Assembly: GCA_050014355.1 (NCBI GenBank)
Contig: JBEKDL010000004.1
Coordinates: forward strand, 1 to 64,000
Reading direction: 5' to 3'
DNA: 64,000 nt
Origin: Fen-1077 sp050014355
GTDB taxonomy: Bacteria > Chloroflexota > Dehalococcoidia > Dehalococcoidales > RBG-16-60-22
Shown here: piece after piece, positions 34,371-43,111 of the stretch
Numbering within the stretch: the first letter of the stretch is position 1
How the letters are laid out: each line of letters begins with the position of its first letter
Translations under genes and position numbers: made by a program
Notes under the pieces: model-generated
Told to the model about the DNA's origin: nothing
Database searches by the model: none
Seen by the model: only the letters and a program-made list of their open reading frames with translations

Positions 34371-35039
34371 CTAATACTTGGAAGCCCCTATCTCCTCCAT
34401 CTTCCCGGTAACGATGAAGACGACCCGCTCACAGATGTTGGTGACCCTATCGGCGGCGCGTTCCAGATTATGAGCTACCCATATAAGGCGCGTGGCACGG
34501 GTAATTGTCTTCGGGTCTTCCGCCATGAAAATAAGCAGTTCCCGGAACACCTGGTCGTACAGGTGGTCAACCGTATCATCTTCGGTAGCGATTTTCCTGG
34601 CGGCTTCGGCGTCCCGGTTGATAAAAGCGTCCAGGCTGCGGTGGAGCATGTCGACCGTCCGCTCCGCCATGCGGGGTATATCGATATACGGCTTGAGAGG
34701 CGGCTCGTCACCAATCATGATTACAATCCGGGCAATGCCCACCGCGTAGTCGCCGATACGCTCTATCTCGGTAGTAATATTGAGCATGGCGATGATAGTG
34801 CGCAGATCACCGGCCATCGGCTGCTGTGTCGCTATCAGCTCGATACATTTCTCTTCAATTTCGAATCGCTTGCCATTCACCTTCTGGTCTTCGTTAACAA
34901 CCTGGTGGGCCAGCTCCAGATCCCGGTTTTTTAAAGCGTCGACCGAGCGGAGCAGAGCCTTGTTCACCATGCTTCCCATGGCCAGGATATCGTCCTGAAT
35001 TTCCCTTAATTGCTTGTGAAAAGCCGTTCTCATGTCCAT
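34371..35039 (-). CDS. phoU: Phosphate transport system regulator PhoU
   Basis: A 222-residue all-helical protein of two PhoU repeats (LALMGSM-type start QLREIQDDILAMGSMVNKAL; second repeat from about 115). It links the PstSCAB transporter to inhibition of PhoR when phosphate is ample. Metal-binding E/DxxxD patterns (IGDYAVGIARI, LERAADRVTNI) are present. Last gene of the phosphate operon. Confidence 0.95.
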   Translation of the reverse strand: MDMRTAFHKQLREIQDDILAMGSMVNKALLRSVDALKNRDLELAHQVVNEDQKVNGKRFEIEEKCIELIATQQPMAGDLRTIIAMLNITTEIERIGDYAVGIARIVIMIGDEPPLKPYIDIPRMAERTVDMLHRSLDAFINRDAEAARKIATEDDTVDHLYDQVFRELLIFMAEDPKTITRATRLIWVAHNLERAADRVTNICERVVFIVTGKMEEIGASKY

Positions 35040-35058
35040 GTGTGTCCTCCAAACAAGA

Positions 35059-35898
35059 CTACCCGAACCGCCCGGTGATATAGTCCTCGGTGCGCTTATC
35101 TTTAGGGTTCGTAAACAGTTGTGAGGTCTTCCCGTATTCCACCAGTATACCGGCGCGGTCGGTGTCCATCAAGAAGAAAGCGGCCATCTCGGATACCCGC
35201 GCCGCCTGCTGCATGTTGTGGGTAACGATGACGAGGGTGTATTGTTCCGCCAGACTCCTCATCAGGTCCTCGATTTTGAGCGTGGCCGCCGGGTCCAGGG
35301 AGCTACACGGCTCATCCAGCAGTATTATCTCCGGCTCCACGGCCAGGGCCCGGGCGATGCACAGACGCTGCTGCTGGCCACCCGAAAGACAGGATCCGGA
35401 CTCATTGAGCTTGTGTTTCACCTCGTCCCAGAGCGCCGCCTGGCGCAGACTACGCTCCACGACCTCTTCCAGCTCCCATCTTCGACTCCAGAGTCGGGTT
35501 AACCGGAGGCCTGCCGCCACGTTATCGAAAACGGACATGGTAGGAAAGGTGGTTGGCTTCTGGAAGACCATCCCGATGCGCCGCCGGATGACCACGGGGT
35601 CGACATCGCGGGCATAAATATCTTTACCGTCCAGTAATATGCAGCCTTCGACCCGTCCGCCGTGCGAGACTTCATGCATGCGGTTGAGACAGCGGATGAA
35701 GGTGGACTTGCCGCAACCCGAGGGCCCGATGATGGCGGTGATGGCCTGCGACTTGATGCTCATGCTGATTTGTTTGACGGCCAGAGTATTCCCGTACCAG
35801 GCGCTCAAGCCCTGGACCTCCAGGATGCCTTTCTTGTCTTCAACATCAGCCACGCCAGTCTTACATTGTGCGTTTTCGTTAACCAGGTTATTTATCAT
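35059..35898 (-). CDS. pstB: Phosphate ABC transporter ATP-binding protein
   Basis: A 279-residue ABC ATPase energising phosphate import. Walker [10 protein letters not shown], signature [15 protein letters not shown] and Walker [14 protein letters not shown] are exactly of PstB type. About 25 extra residues precede the usual start ([12 protein letters not shown]); an internal start is possible. Follows pstA on the same transcript. Confidence 0.96.
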   Translation of the reverse strand: MINNLVNENAQCKTGVADVEDKKGILEVQGLSAWYGNTLAVKQISMSIKSQAITAIIGPSGCGKSTFIRCLNRMHEVSHGGRVEGCILLDGKDIYARDVDPVVIRRRIGMVFQKPTTFPTMSVFDNVAAGLRLTRLWSRRWELEEVVERSLRQAALWDEVKHKLNESGSCLSGGQQQRLCIARALAVEPEIILLDEPCSSLDPAATLKIEDLMRSLAEQYTLVIVTHNMQQAARVSEMAAFFLMDTDRAGILVEYGKTSQLFTNPKDKRTEDYITGRFG

Positions 35899-35936
35899 AA
35901 CATTTTCCTTCCCTTCTATAAATCACCACTCATGAC

Positions 35937-36785
35937 TCATGTACGCCCCCGGTTGCTAATCCAGCGCACCAGGATGCTTATGCCCAGGACCAGCAGTACC
36001 AGCAGAAAAGCGCCGGCCCAGGCCTGCTGCTGCTGGTCAGGATAAGGTGACAGAGCATAGTGGTATATCTGCAGCGGCAGGGCGGTAATTGGCTTTAAGA
36101 AACCTGCGAAGCCGAAGTTGTTGCCAAGCGCGGTGAAAAGAAGCGGCGCGGTCTCTCCGGCGATTCTGGCTATCGCCAGCATTATTCCGGTCACGATTCC
36201 AGTGAGCGCGCCCGGCACGATGACACCCAGGACTGCTCTCCACCTGGTGATGCCCAGGGCCAGCGCCGCCTCGCGCATCGAGTTAGGCACCAGGCGCAAT
36301 GATTCTTCGGCGGTGCGGGCGACGATGGGAATCATGATGATAGCCAGCGCCACGCCCGCGGAAAACGCCGAGTAAGAGTGCATGGGCTTCACCACGATAG
36401 CGTAAGCGAAAACGCCAACCACTATCGAAGGAACACCGGCCAGAATGTCAGCCATAAATCTAATCGAGGCTGCCACCCTCGGGCCGGAGAATTCGGCCAG
36501 AAAAATACCCGCCATCATCCCCACCGGCAGGGCGAGCACGGATGCCAGGATGACCAGGATAAAAGTGCCGATAATCTCATTCCGCATTCCCCCGCCGACC
36601 TCCCCCACCGGCTTGGCGGCCTGGGTAAGGAAATTAAGATTGAGAGCAGCGATGCCATGAGCCAGCGTGTAACCCAGGATAAGGGCCAGTATCAGGATGC
36701 CCAGCCCGGCGGCGCCGCTGCACAGGCCGAGCATCACCCGGTTGAACCATTTACGGCGCCAATAACCACGTTCTGACATCGTCAT
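35937..36785 (-). CDS. pstA: Phosphate ABC transporter permease PstA
   Basis: A 282-residue inner-membrane permease with six hydrophobic segments and the EAA-type loop EAALALGITRWRAVLGVIVPGAL. The ATG at 36785 overlaps the pstC stop (ATGA); the open frame continues upstream to 37076, but that part is pstC read out of frame. Pairs with PstC. Confidence 0.95.
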   Translation of the reverse strand: MTMSERGYWRRKWFNRVMLGLCSGAAGLGILILALILGYTLAHGIAALNLNFLTQAAKPVGEVGGGMRNEIIGTFILVILASVLALPVGMMAGIFLAEFSGPRVAASIRFMADILAGVPSIVVGVFAYAIVVKPMHSYSAFSAGVALAIIMIPIVARTAEESLRLVPNSMREAALALGITRWRAVLGVIVPGALTGIVTGIMLAIARIAGETAPLLFTALGNNFGFAGFLKPITALPLQIYHYALSPYPDQQQQAWAGAFLLVLLVLGISILVRWISNRGRT

Positions 36786-37828
36786 TCTTTGGCCGCCTTT
36801 ACCGCAGTCATACGCCACACCAGCAAGCGGGCCACTACGTTCACCAGAAGCGTCACCCCGAAGAGTACCAGCGCCAGTTCCACCAGACTGCCGATAAAGA
36901 CGCCGCTGGAAGCCTCGCTGAACTCGCTGGCTATCTTGCTGGCGATGGTGGCGCCCGGGGAAAAAAGGGAGGGCGTCAGTTTGTAAGCGTTGCCGATGAC
37001 CATGGTCGCCGCCATCGTTTCGCCGAGGGCGCGCCCCAGCCCCAGGATTACGGCGCCCACCAGTCCCGAACGGCAATAGGGCAGCACTGCCTGGCGGATT
37101 GCTTCCCAGCGCGTCGCTCCAAGAGCAAAAATGGCCTCGCGTTGTTCATTGGGGACAGCCCTCATGGCGTCGCGGCTCACTGCGGTGATAATAGGGATAA
37201 TCATGATAGCGAGGATGATTCCGGCGGCCAGAAAACCGACACCGAACGGCGGGCCCTGGAACAAAGGCAGAAATCCGATATGGCTGCCGAGCCAGCTTTC
37301 GATAGGCTTCCTGACAAAAGGCACGAGCACGAAGAGCCCCCAGAGCCCGATGACGACGCTGGGTATCGCGGCCAGCATCTCGATGACCAGCGAGGCTGGC
37401 CCCCTTAACCACGACGGCGCCAGCTCCACCAGGAAAATGGCCGCCCCCAGGCTTATCGGCACGGCAATGAGCAGGCCGATTATTGAGCTTAAAAGCGTCC
37501 CGTAGATGGCCGGAAGGGCTCCGAAAGCCTGCCGCACCGGGTCCCATGTAGAGCTGCCAATAAAAGAAAGCCCGAACCGGCTGATGGCCGGCCAGGCATC
37601 TATGAAAAGAATGATAACCAGCCCGATGAGAAGCACGACTATCACTACGGCAAAAACGAGTGTGAGGTTGGAGAAAACCCGGTCACTGAACCCTGAACGG
37701 CGAATAAATCCCCAGCCTTTCACTCGTGCCGGTGATAGGACAGCTTCATGATGCTCCGTCGCTCTCAAGCTCTCTCTTTTTACCTCCCGCAAACAGGGAA
37801 ATGCAGGAGGACTTTGCCCTTCCTGCAC
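36782..37828 (-). CDS. pstC: Phosphate ABC transporter permease PstC
   Basis: A 348-residue permease with six hydrophobic segments, the EAA-type loop EAIFALGATRWEAIRQAVLP, and AIPSVVIGLWG typical of PstC. The first 45 residues are polar and unusual; a later start near residue 40 is possible. Forms the membrane channel with PstA. Confidence 0.94.
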   Translation of the reverse strand: MQEGQSPPAFPCLREVKRESLRATEHHEAVLSPARVKGWGFIRRSGFSDRVFSNLTLVFAVVIVVLLIGLVIILFIDAWPAISRFGLSFIGSSTWDPVRQAFGALPAIYGTLLSSIIGLLIAVPISLGAAIFLVELAPSWLRGPASLVIEMLAAIPSVVIGLWGLFVLVPFVRKPIESWLGSHIGFLPLFQGPPFGVGFLAAGIILAIMIIPIITAVSRDAMRAVPNEQREAIFALGATRWEAIRQAVLPYCRSGLVGAVILGLGRALGETMAATMVIGNAYKLTPSLFSPGATIASKIASEFSEASSGVFIGSLVELALVLFGVTLLVNVVARLLVWRMTAVKAAKE

Positions 37829-37861
37829 GCCCCCGGGACTATTAAAGTGTATCTTTATCGT

Positions 37862-39100
37862 CTACCGGCTTAGTAAAGACTGCCCCTGATACTTGATGGA
37901 GAGTATCTCGTTCTCGGCCTTGGCTACGGCGGCGCTGGATAGCGGCGCGTAGTCGAGCGCGGCGCTATATTGTTGCCCGTCGTGTATCGCCCACCAGAGC
38001 ATATTAACCAGTGCCTGGCCTTTTACCTTATCGGTCTGGTTAACGTAGGCCAGTATCCAGGTGAAGCCGCATATCGGGTAAGCATCCGGATTTGTCGAGT
38101 TGGTAATCATTACCTTCATGTCGTCGGGTAAAGTGATGCCCTCCGACGCTTTGGTTGTGCCTGCTAGGCTGGGAGCTTCATAGTTCCCGGCCACGTTCTT
38201 CAGCAGCGCCCAGGGTATTTTGTTCTGCTCGGCGTAAGCCAGCTCGACGTAGCCGATGGCGCCTGTTATCTGCTGCACCTGGCCGGCCACGCCCGCGTTC
38301 CCTTGACCGCCGATATCGCCCGGCCAGTTGACTGCCGTGGCATTACCCACCTTGGTGCTCCAGTCGGTGCTTACCTTGGAAAGGTAGTTAGTGAAGATGT
38401 AGGTCGTGCCGGAACCATCGGACCGGTGTACCACGGCGATAGGGGTATTGGGAAGAGTCAAACCGGGGTTAAGGGCGGTTATCTGCGGGTCGTTCCAGGT
38501 AGTTATCGTCTTGAGATAAATTTTCGCCAGGACATCGCCGGTGAGCTTGATTTGCCCCGAGGCGATATTAGGCAGGTTATAGACGATGGCGACCGCGCCG
38601 CTGGTCATGGGAATATGCAGTATTGGGCCTCCCGCGGTCTCCGCCGCTTTTTGCTGGTCAGCCGTCATGATGGCGTCACTGGCGCCGAAGTCGACGGTGC
38701 CCGCGGTAATCTGGTTGATGCCGGCGCCGGAACCGACCGCCGCATAGTTTATCTTCGCGCCCGAGGTATAGTAGTATTCGCTGAACCATTTGGTGTATAA
38801 AGGCGCCGGGAATGTTCCCCCTGCGCCATTCAGATTGACCGGCTGCGTTAACACGGTAGCCGGGGTTACCGTCGGCTTGGCCGTCGTCGGTGCCGGGGTG
38901 GTAGCCGGAGCGGTCGTCGTTGGTACCACGGTCGTGGGCGGTGAAGTCACCGTCGGCGTCGTGGTGATTGGTTTGGTCGTAGTAGGGGTCGTGGTGGTAG
39001 AGGTAGCTGCAGTGGTATTACTGGTACAGCCAGCAATAGTTAAGGCTGTAACCATGATGAATACCAGTGGCAAGAACCATTTTTTAACAGATTTGAACAA
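37862..39100 (-). CDS. pstS: Phosphate-binding lipoprotein PstS
   Basis: A 412-residue substrate-binding protein. Signal peptide with lipobox TIAGC, then a 55-residue Thr/Pro linker (residues 26-85) and the periplasmic-binding fold with GAGGTFPAPLYTKWF, VGSGAGINQ and HRSDGSGTT, whose Ser/Thr/Asp side chains bind phosphate. The start is TTG at 39100 with AAGGAG eight bases upstream. The Thr linker probably spaces the binding domain from the membrane. Maturation needs LspA and Lgt. Confidence 0.95.
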   Translation of the reverse strand: MFKSVKKWFLPLVFIMVTALTIAGCTSNTTAATSTTTTPTTTKPITTTPTVTSPPTTVVPTTTAPATTPAPTTAKPTVTPATVLTQPVNLNGAGGTFPAPLYTKWFSEYYYTSGAKINYAAVGSGAGINQITAGTVDFGASDAIMTADQQKAAETAGGPILHIPMTSGAVAIVYNLPNIASGQIKLTGDVLAKIYLKTITTWNDPQITALNPGLTLPNTPIAVVHRSDGSGTTYIFTNYLSKVSTDWSTKVGNATAVNWPGDIGGQGNAGVAGQVQQITGAIGYVELAYAEQNKIPWALLKNVAGNYEAPSLAGTTKASEGITLPDDMKVMITNSTNPDAYPICGFTWILAYVNQTDKVKGQALVNMLWWAIHDGQQYSAALDYAPLSSAAVAKAENEILSIKYQGQSLLSR

Positions 39101-39124
39101 CTTATTTCTCCTTTTCTTTAAGGA

Positions 39125-39622
39125 CTATAGTGAAATTTTCCATTTTTCATCCCTTTTTAATTCTATAGAAACCGAATGAGATTCGGGTTGATTTAAGCCT
39201 GAACCGGAGTTTTTTGATGGTGCTACATTTATCTCTTCAATCAGAGCTTGAACTTTTTTCCTGATGATATCTCTTATTTCCCTGACCTCGCCGATGGCCT
39301 TCCCTTCCGGGTCTTCAATTTGCCAGTCTTCCGCGGGGACGAAGCTGGCGGGGCAGACCTTTTCCGCGCCGCACCCCATGGTGATAACACGGTCAGCGCT
39401 TTTCATCATCTGGAATGTAATCATCTTGGGTTTTTTACGGCTGACATCCAGGCCGACTTCACGCATAACCCGGACTACCGTAGGATTGATTTCCGGGGCC
39501 GGCTGGGTCCCGGCTGAAGAAGCTGACGCATTTTCTGCTGCGAGGTAGTTGAAAAAGGCTTCCGCCATCTGGCTGCGGCCAGAGTTATGGACACATACAA
39601 ACAGCACCTTTTTCTTATCCAT
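39125..39622 (-). CDS. arsC: Arsenate reductase, low-molecular-weight phosphatase type
   Basis: A 165-residue protein of the thioredoxin-coupled ArsC/LMW-PTP family. The P-loop CVHNSGRSQ and the catalytic Cys are near residue 10; a second Cys pair appears in MGCGAEKVCP, matching redox Cys positions of the S. aureus ArsC type. About 30 extra C-terminal residues are Ser/Lys-rich. It lies between phoR and pstS, 24 bp before pstS, and directly after a Pho box, so it would be made when phosphate is scarce and arsenate uptake through Pst becomes a risk. TrxA/TrxB in this window could recycle it. Confidence 0.88.
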   Translation of the reverse strand: MDKKKVLFVCVHNSGRSQMAEAFFNYLAAENASASSAGTQPAPEINPTVVRVMREVGLDVSRKKPKMITFQMMKSADRVITMGCGAEKVCPASFVPAEDWQIEDPEGKAIGEVREIRDIIRKKVQALIEEINVAPSKNSGSGLNQPESHSVSIELKRDEKWKISL

Positions 39623-39640
39623 CTAATAATAGTCTAAGGG

Positions 39641-39684
39641 GTAGAGTTTAAAGACGGATTAAGGGTGTGTTAAGGTTGTGTTAA
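39641..39684 (-). promoter_or_regulatory. Pho box: four 11-bp direct repeats
   Basis: On the minus strand TTAACACAACC, TTAACACACCC, TTAATCCGTCT and TTAAACTCTAC follow each other with exact 11-bp spacing (TTAA cores at 39681, 39670, 39659 and 39648 on the plus strand). TT(A)ACA-N5 tandem repeats are the known binding sites of PhoB/PhoP regulators. The box occupies the phoR-arsC gap and should control arsC-pstSCAB-phoU. Confidence 0.85.
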
Positions 39685-39695
39685 ATTTTGGGGGG

Positions 39696-41444
39696 CTAAC
39701 GGCGTGGAAGGTTAAAGCTGAAAGTTGACCCTTTGCCTTCTTCGCTCTGCGCCCGGATATCGCCGCCGTGGGCCTGGACGGTATGCTTGGCGATGGCCAG
39801 TCCCAGACCGCTGCCGCCGCCGGTGCGGGCTTTGTCCGCTTTGTAGAAGCGCTCGAAGACATGGGGCAGGTCAACGCCAGAGATTCCGATACCGCTATCG
39901 GCGACGCTTACGGTGACCGACTTTGCATCGAACTCGGTAGAGACAGTGACCGTGCCGGCGGGCTTGTTGAACTTGATGGCATTGTGTACCAGGTTGATAA
40001 TCGTCTGGCGGATTCTATCTTTATCGGCCTGGATGAGTGGAAGGCCGGCCGATAGTTCTTCCGACAGGGTCACCTGCTGCTTTTCGGCCAGCGGACCCAT
40101 TTGCGCCAGGATATCGCTTATCAGCGAGTTAAGGTCGACGGGTTCCATTTTCAGCTCGGCCCGGCCAGTCTCAATCCTGGAAAGCTGGGTCAGCTCGGCC
40201 ACCATCTGCGTCAGGCGGTCGACCTCGTCCTCGATGCGGGACAGAAAGCCCCGGGCCGCCTCGCGGTCGTCGATGGCGCCGTCTCGAAGGGTTTCGACCA
40301 TCGCTTTGATACCGGCGATGGGTGTCCGCAACTCATGAGAAATATTGCCTACCAGTTCCCGCCGCATGGTCTGCAGGTTCCTTAGCTCGGTCAGGTCCTG
40401 AAGCAAGACCAGTGCCCCGTTTAATCTGTCCTGTTCCCTGACGGGGACAGCGATAACCCGGAGAAAATGCCGCGCGAGGCCGGACTCGAACTGCGTATTT
40501 TGCTCCCGGCCCGTTTTAAGACATTGCTTCATGATGTCATTGACCTCATGGTCACGGACCACCTCGATAAGAGGTCGGTTGACGGCATCGGCTTCCTGGA
40601 ACCCGAAGAGCCTTTTCGCTGCCGGATTGGTCAGCAAAATATTGCCTTCCCTGTCCGTCATGATAACGCCATCGGCCATATTGGCGAGAATATTGGCAAG
40701 TTTGGTCTTTTCCGTGGAGATGGCCTCCATCGTAGTTTTCAGATTGGAGGACATCTCATTAAAGGCGGCGGCAAGCTGGCCGATTTCATCTCTCCTGGTT
40801 ATTGTAATTTTCTGCTCCAGTTGTCCGCCGGCAATCTTTTTCGATGCCCGGGTAAGCTCTCTGATAGGCCGGGTAGTGGTCCGGGCGATGAGCCAGGCAG
40901 CCAGTGCGGCTAATACCGCGATGATGATGGTGGCCAAGATGATGGTTCGTGTGACGTGATTCACAGAGTTTTGTACCGTAGTCAGGGGAAGCGCCACCCT
41001 GGCTATGCCAATCAGTTTACCCTGACTGTTGACGGGCACGGCCACGTACATCATCTTCTCATTGAGCGTGGCGCTTAGGCGGGTGCTCTCACCGAGGCCG
41101 GAAGCAACCGCCTGTACTACTTCCGGCCGGGTGGCGTGGTTCTCCATCGTGGACGGGTCCTGCATGGAATCGCCTAAAACCGTGCCGTCCGGCGCGATAA
41201 TCGTGACACGGGTATCGATTTCGTTTCCCAGCTTGGTGGCTAAAGCGCCGGGGGCGTCCGCCTGTCCCAGCAGAGAAGGCAGAGCGGCCTCCGCCGTAAT
41301 CTTGGCCTCATGCTCGAGTTGCACGCGTAGATTATCAAGCTGGTTATGCCTGACAGAGCTGGTGAGGTAAATTCCCAGTGCGCCCATACTGGCGACGATG
41401 AGGATAATGAACGCTATGGCGACGCGCCACTGAAAACTCCGCAA
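39696..41444 (-). CDS. phoR: Phosphate sensor histidine kinase PhoR
   Basis: A 582-residue membrane kinase. Order: TM1 (about 8-28), extracytoplasmic sensor region (30-165), TM2 (166-188), HAMP (190-245), PAS domain (250-350), HisKA with SHELRTPIAGIKAM (the His is phosphorylated), and HATPase_c ending GLGLAIAKHTVQAHGG. This is PhoR of the long Gram-positive type. It begins 3 bp after phoB. Located with its cognate regulator and the Pst operon. Confidence 0.93.
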   Translation of the reverse strand: MRSFQWRVAIAFIILIVASMGALGIYLTSSVRHNQLDNLRVQLEHEAKITAEAALPSLLGQADAPGALATKLGNEIDTRVTIIAPDGTVLGDSMQDPSTMENHATRPEVVQAVASGLGESTRLSATLNEKMMYVAVPVNSQGKLIGIARVALPLTTVQNSVNHVTRTIILATIIIAVLAALAAWLIARTTTRPIRELTRASKKIAGGQLEQKITITRRDEIGQLAAAFNEMSSNLKTTMEAISTEKTKLANILANMADGVIMTDREGNILLTNPAAKRLFGFQEADAVNRPLIEVVRDHEVNDIMKQCLKTGREQNTQFESGLARHFLRVIAVPVREQDRLNGALVLLQDLTELRNLQTMRRELVGNISHELRTPIAGIKAMVETLRDGAIDDREAARGFLSRIEDEVDRLTQMVAELTQLSRIETGRAELKMEPVDLNSLISDILAQMGPLAEKQQVTLSEELSAGLPLIQADKDRIRQTIINLVHNAIKFNKPAGTVTVSTEFDAKSVTVSVADSGIGISGVDLPHVFERFYKADKARTGGGSGLGLAIAKHTVQAHGGDIRAQSEEGKGSTFSFNLPRR

Positions 41445-41446
41445 CT

Positions 41447-42142
41447 TTAACCCTCCAGTTTATACCCCGTGCCCCGGACAGTGACGAGGTGTACGGGATG
41501 AGCGGGGTCAGGCTCTATTTTTTGCCTTAACCACCGGATGTGCACATCGACGGTGCGCGTGTCGCCGGCGTAATCATAGCCCCAGACTTTTTCCAGAAGA
41601 TGTTCGCGGCTGAAGACCAGGCTCCTGTTTTTCGCCAGGAAGGCCAGCAGGTCGAACTCTTTCGGTGATAGCTCCAGCGCTTCACCGGACAAGGAAGCGC
41701 GATGCCGGGCGGCGTCGACTTCCAGATTACCGATTTTTATCGATGTTGTCTTGCCGGCCTGTGGCGCTTCCGCCATTTTTGTCCGCCGGAGCATGGCTCT
41801 TACCCGGGCCATGAGCTCTCTCATGCTGAAAGGCTTGGTCATGTAGTCGTCGGCGCCGATTTCCAGTCCCACGATTTTATCGGTCTCATCGGTCCGGGCG
41901 GTAAGCATCAGGATAGGCACAGCCATCTCTTTACGGAGCACCCGGCACACTTCAAAGCCGTTCATCTTGGGCAGCATGATATCCAGGAGGATAAGGTCAG
42001 GTTTATCTTTCCGGGCAACTTTAATCGCTTGCTCGCCATCGGTGGCGGTGACGACATCATAACCCTCTTTGTGGAGATTATATTTTAGGGTCTCCAGCAG
42101 GTTGGGGTCATCTTCGACGACAAGAATTTTATTATCAGGCAT
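41447..42142 (-). CDS. phoB: Phosphate response regulator PhoB/PhoP
   Basis: A 231-residue OmpR-family regulator: receiver domain with the phosphoryl Asp in ILLDIMLPKMNG and Lys in YMTKPFSM, and a winged-helix DNA-binding domain ending RTVDVHIRWLRQKI and VRGTGYKLEG. Binds Pho-box direct repeats, four of which precede arsC. First gene of the cluster, with its own promoter. Confidence 0.94.
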   Translation of the reverse strand: MPDNKILVVEDDPNLLETLKYNLHKEGYDVVTATDGEQAIKVARKDKPDLILLDIMLPKMNGFEVCRVLRKEMAVPILMLTARTDETDKIVGLEIGADDYMTKPFSMRELMARVRAMLRRTKMAEAPQAGKTTSIKIGNLEVDAARHRASLSGEALELSPKEFDLLAFLAKNRSLVFSREHLLEKVWGYDYAGDTRTVDVHIRWLRQKIEPDPAHPVHLVTVRGTGYKLEG

Positions 42143-42159
42143 CTTACGTTCTATGGCCT

Positions 42160-42188
42160 AGTATAAGGCTAAAAGCCGAGTTCATCAA
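42160..42188 (-). promoter_or_regulatory. Promoter of phoB-phoR
   Basis: Minus strand TTGATG (42188-42183), 17-bp spacer, TATACT (42165-42160), 18 bp before the phoB ATG. Confidence 0.6.
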
Positions 42189-42301
42189 ATTCTGCCTTTA
42201 CTATTCAAACTCTGGATTATTTGTAAAAAAGGGGGAGTAGGATTGCTCACCATGCGCTATGGGAACCAGCCAGATACTTGAAGTCAGGATACTTTTACAA
42301 G

Positions 42302-43111
42302 CTAAGTCTGGTCGGCGTACCGCCACCATGCCCCGGTAATAATTAAGCTTATAACGCCGACCAATCCCACCAGGACATAGCTGATAAGACCAAGCGGTGA
42401 AGCTGCTTTCCCGGTTAGTGCTTCCGCTGCGCCGCTGTACAGCATGGGAATCATCCACGGAAAATATTGACCGTTGCCAAGCTGACTGATGACCTGCCCG
42501 AGGATGAGGACCAGGAAAATACACCCCACAGCCGGTAAGTAGCCGCGGGTGAAACTTGCCACGAGACCGAATGGTATGCAGAGGAGTACCGTCAGCGAAG
42601 CCGTACCCAATAAAAGCCCCAGTCCGTTCCAGGCGGTTGCCCCCGACCACCCCGGCAGATGCAATATCGCCCCGATGCCCAGCATGAGGATGAATACCAG
42701 CAAAATGAGCGCCACCGACCAGTACGCCGCGGTGATAATCTTCGCGCTAACGATGGTTACCCGCGACGTGGGCAGCGAAAGCGAATCGTAGACGGTCTTA
42801 TCGCCGAATTCCCGGCCGAAGACCCAGACGAAGATAAAACCGAAAATTATTAAACCGCCGACACTTACTAAAAGTAAAACCAGGTTGAAAAAGCTCGGCC
42901 AGTCAGCCGTACCTCCGAATATCTGCGCCTTGGCCCCCACGATACCGAGGCGGCGCGCCTGCGCCGGGTCCTTGAGGATATACATGAAAAGACCGCCGAT
43001 GATAACGGCCAGGAAAATACCCAGGGCGGTTATCCAGAGCGTCTTCGAGCGCCTCACCTTCAGGAGTTCGACCCATAGCGCCGGGACGATTTCACCGGTG
43101 ATATTTTTCAT
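42302..43111 (-). CDS. ABC-2 type transporter permease
   Basis: A 269-residue protein with six hydrophobic segments and the ABC-2 N-terminal pattern WVELLKVRRSKTLWI. Its ATP-binding partner ends on the same base at which this gene starts (TAATG). Relatives (BcrB/NosY type) export peptides or drugs. The substrate is unknown. Confidence 0.85.
   Translation of the reverse strand: MKNITGEIVPALWVELLKVRRSKTLWITALGIFLAVIIGGLFMYILKDPAQARRLGIVGAKAQIFGGTADWPSFFNLVLLLVSVGGLIIFGFIFVWVFGREFGDKTVYDSLSLPTSRVTIVSAKIITAAYWSVALILLVFILMLGIGAILHLPGWSGATAWNGLGLLLGTASLTVLLCIPFGLVASFTRGYLPAVGCIFLVLILGQVISQLGNGQYFPWMIPMLYSGAAEALTGKAASPLGLISYVLVGLVGVISLIITGAWWRYADQT

Noticed and set aside
34223..34411. 62-codon plus-strand frame after the AcnX genes
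   Set aside because: Overlaps the phoU 3' end, no recognisable protein, poor start context.
36786..37076. Upstream extension of pstA
   Set aside because: Pro/Arg/Gly-rich and only pstC read out of frame; the ATGA-coupled start fits.
38870..39010. Short repeated ACC/GTC-rich blocks in pstS looking like a repeat array
   Set aside because: Degenerate codons for the Thr/Pro linker; no spacers of equal length, so not a CRISPR.
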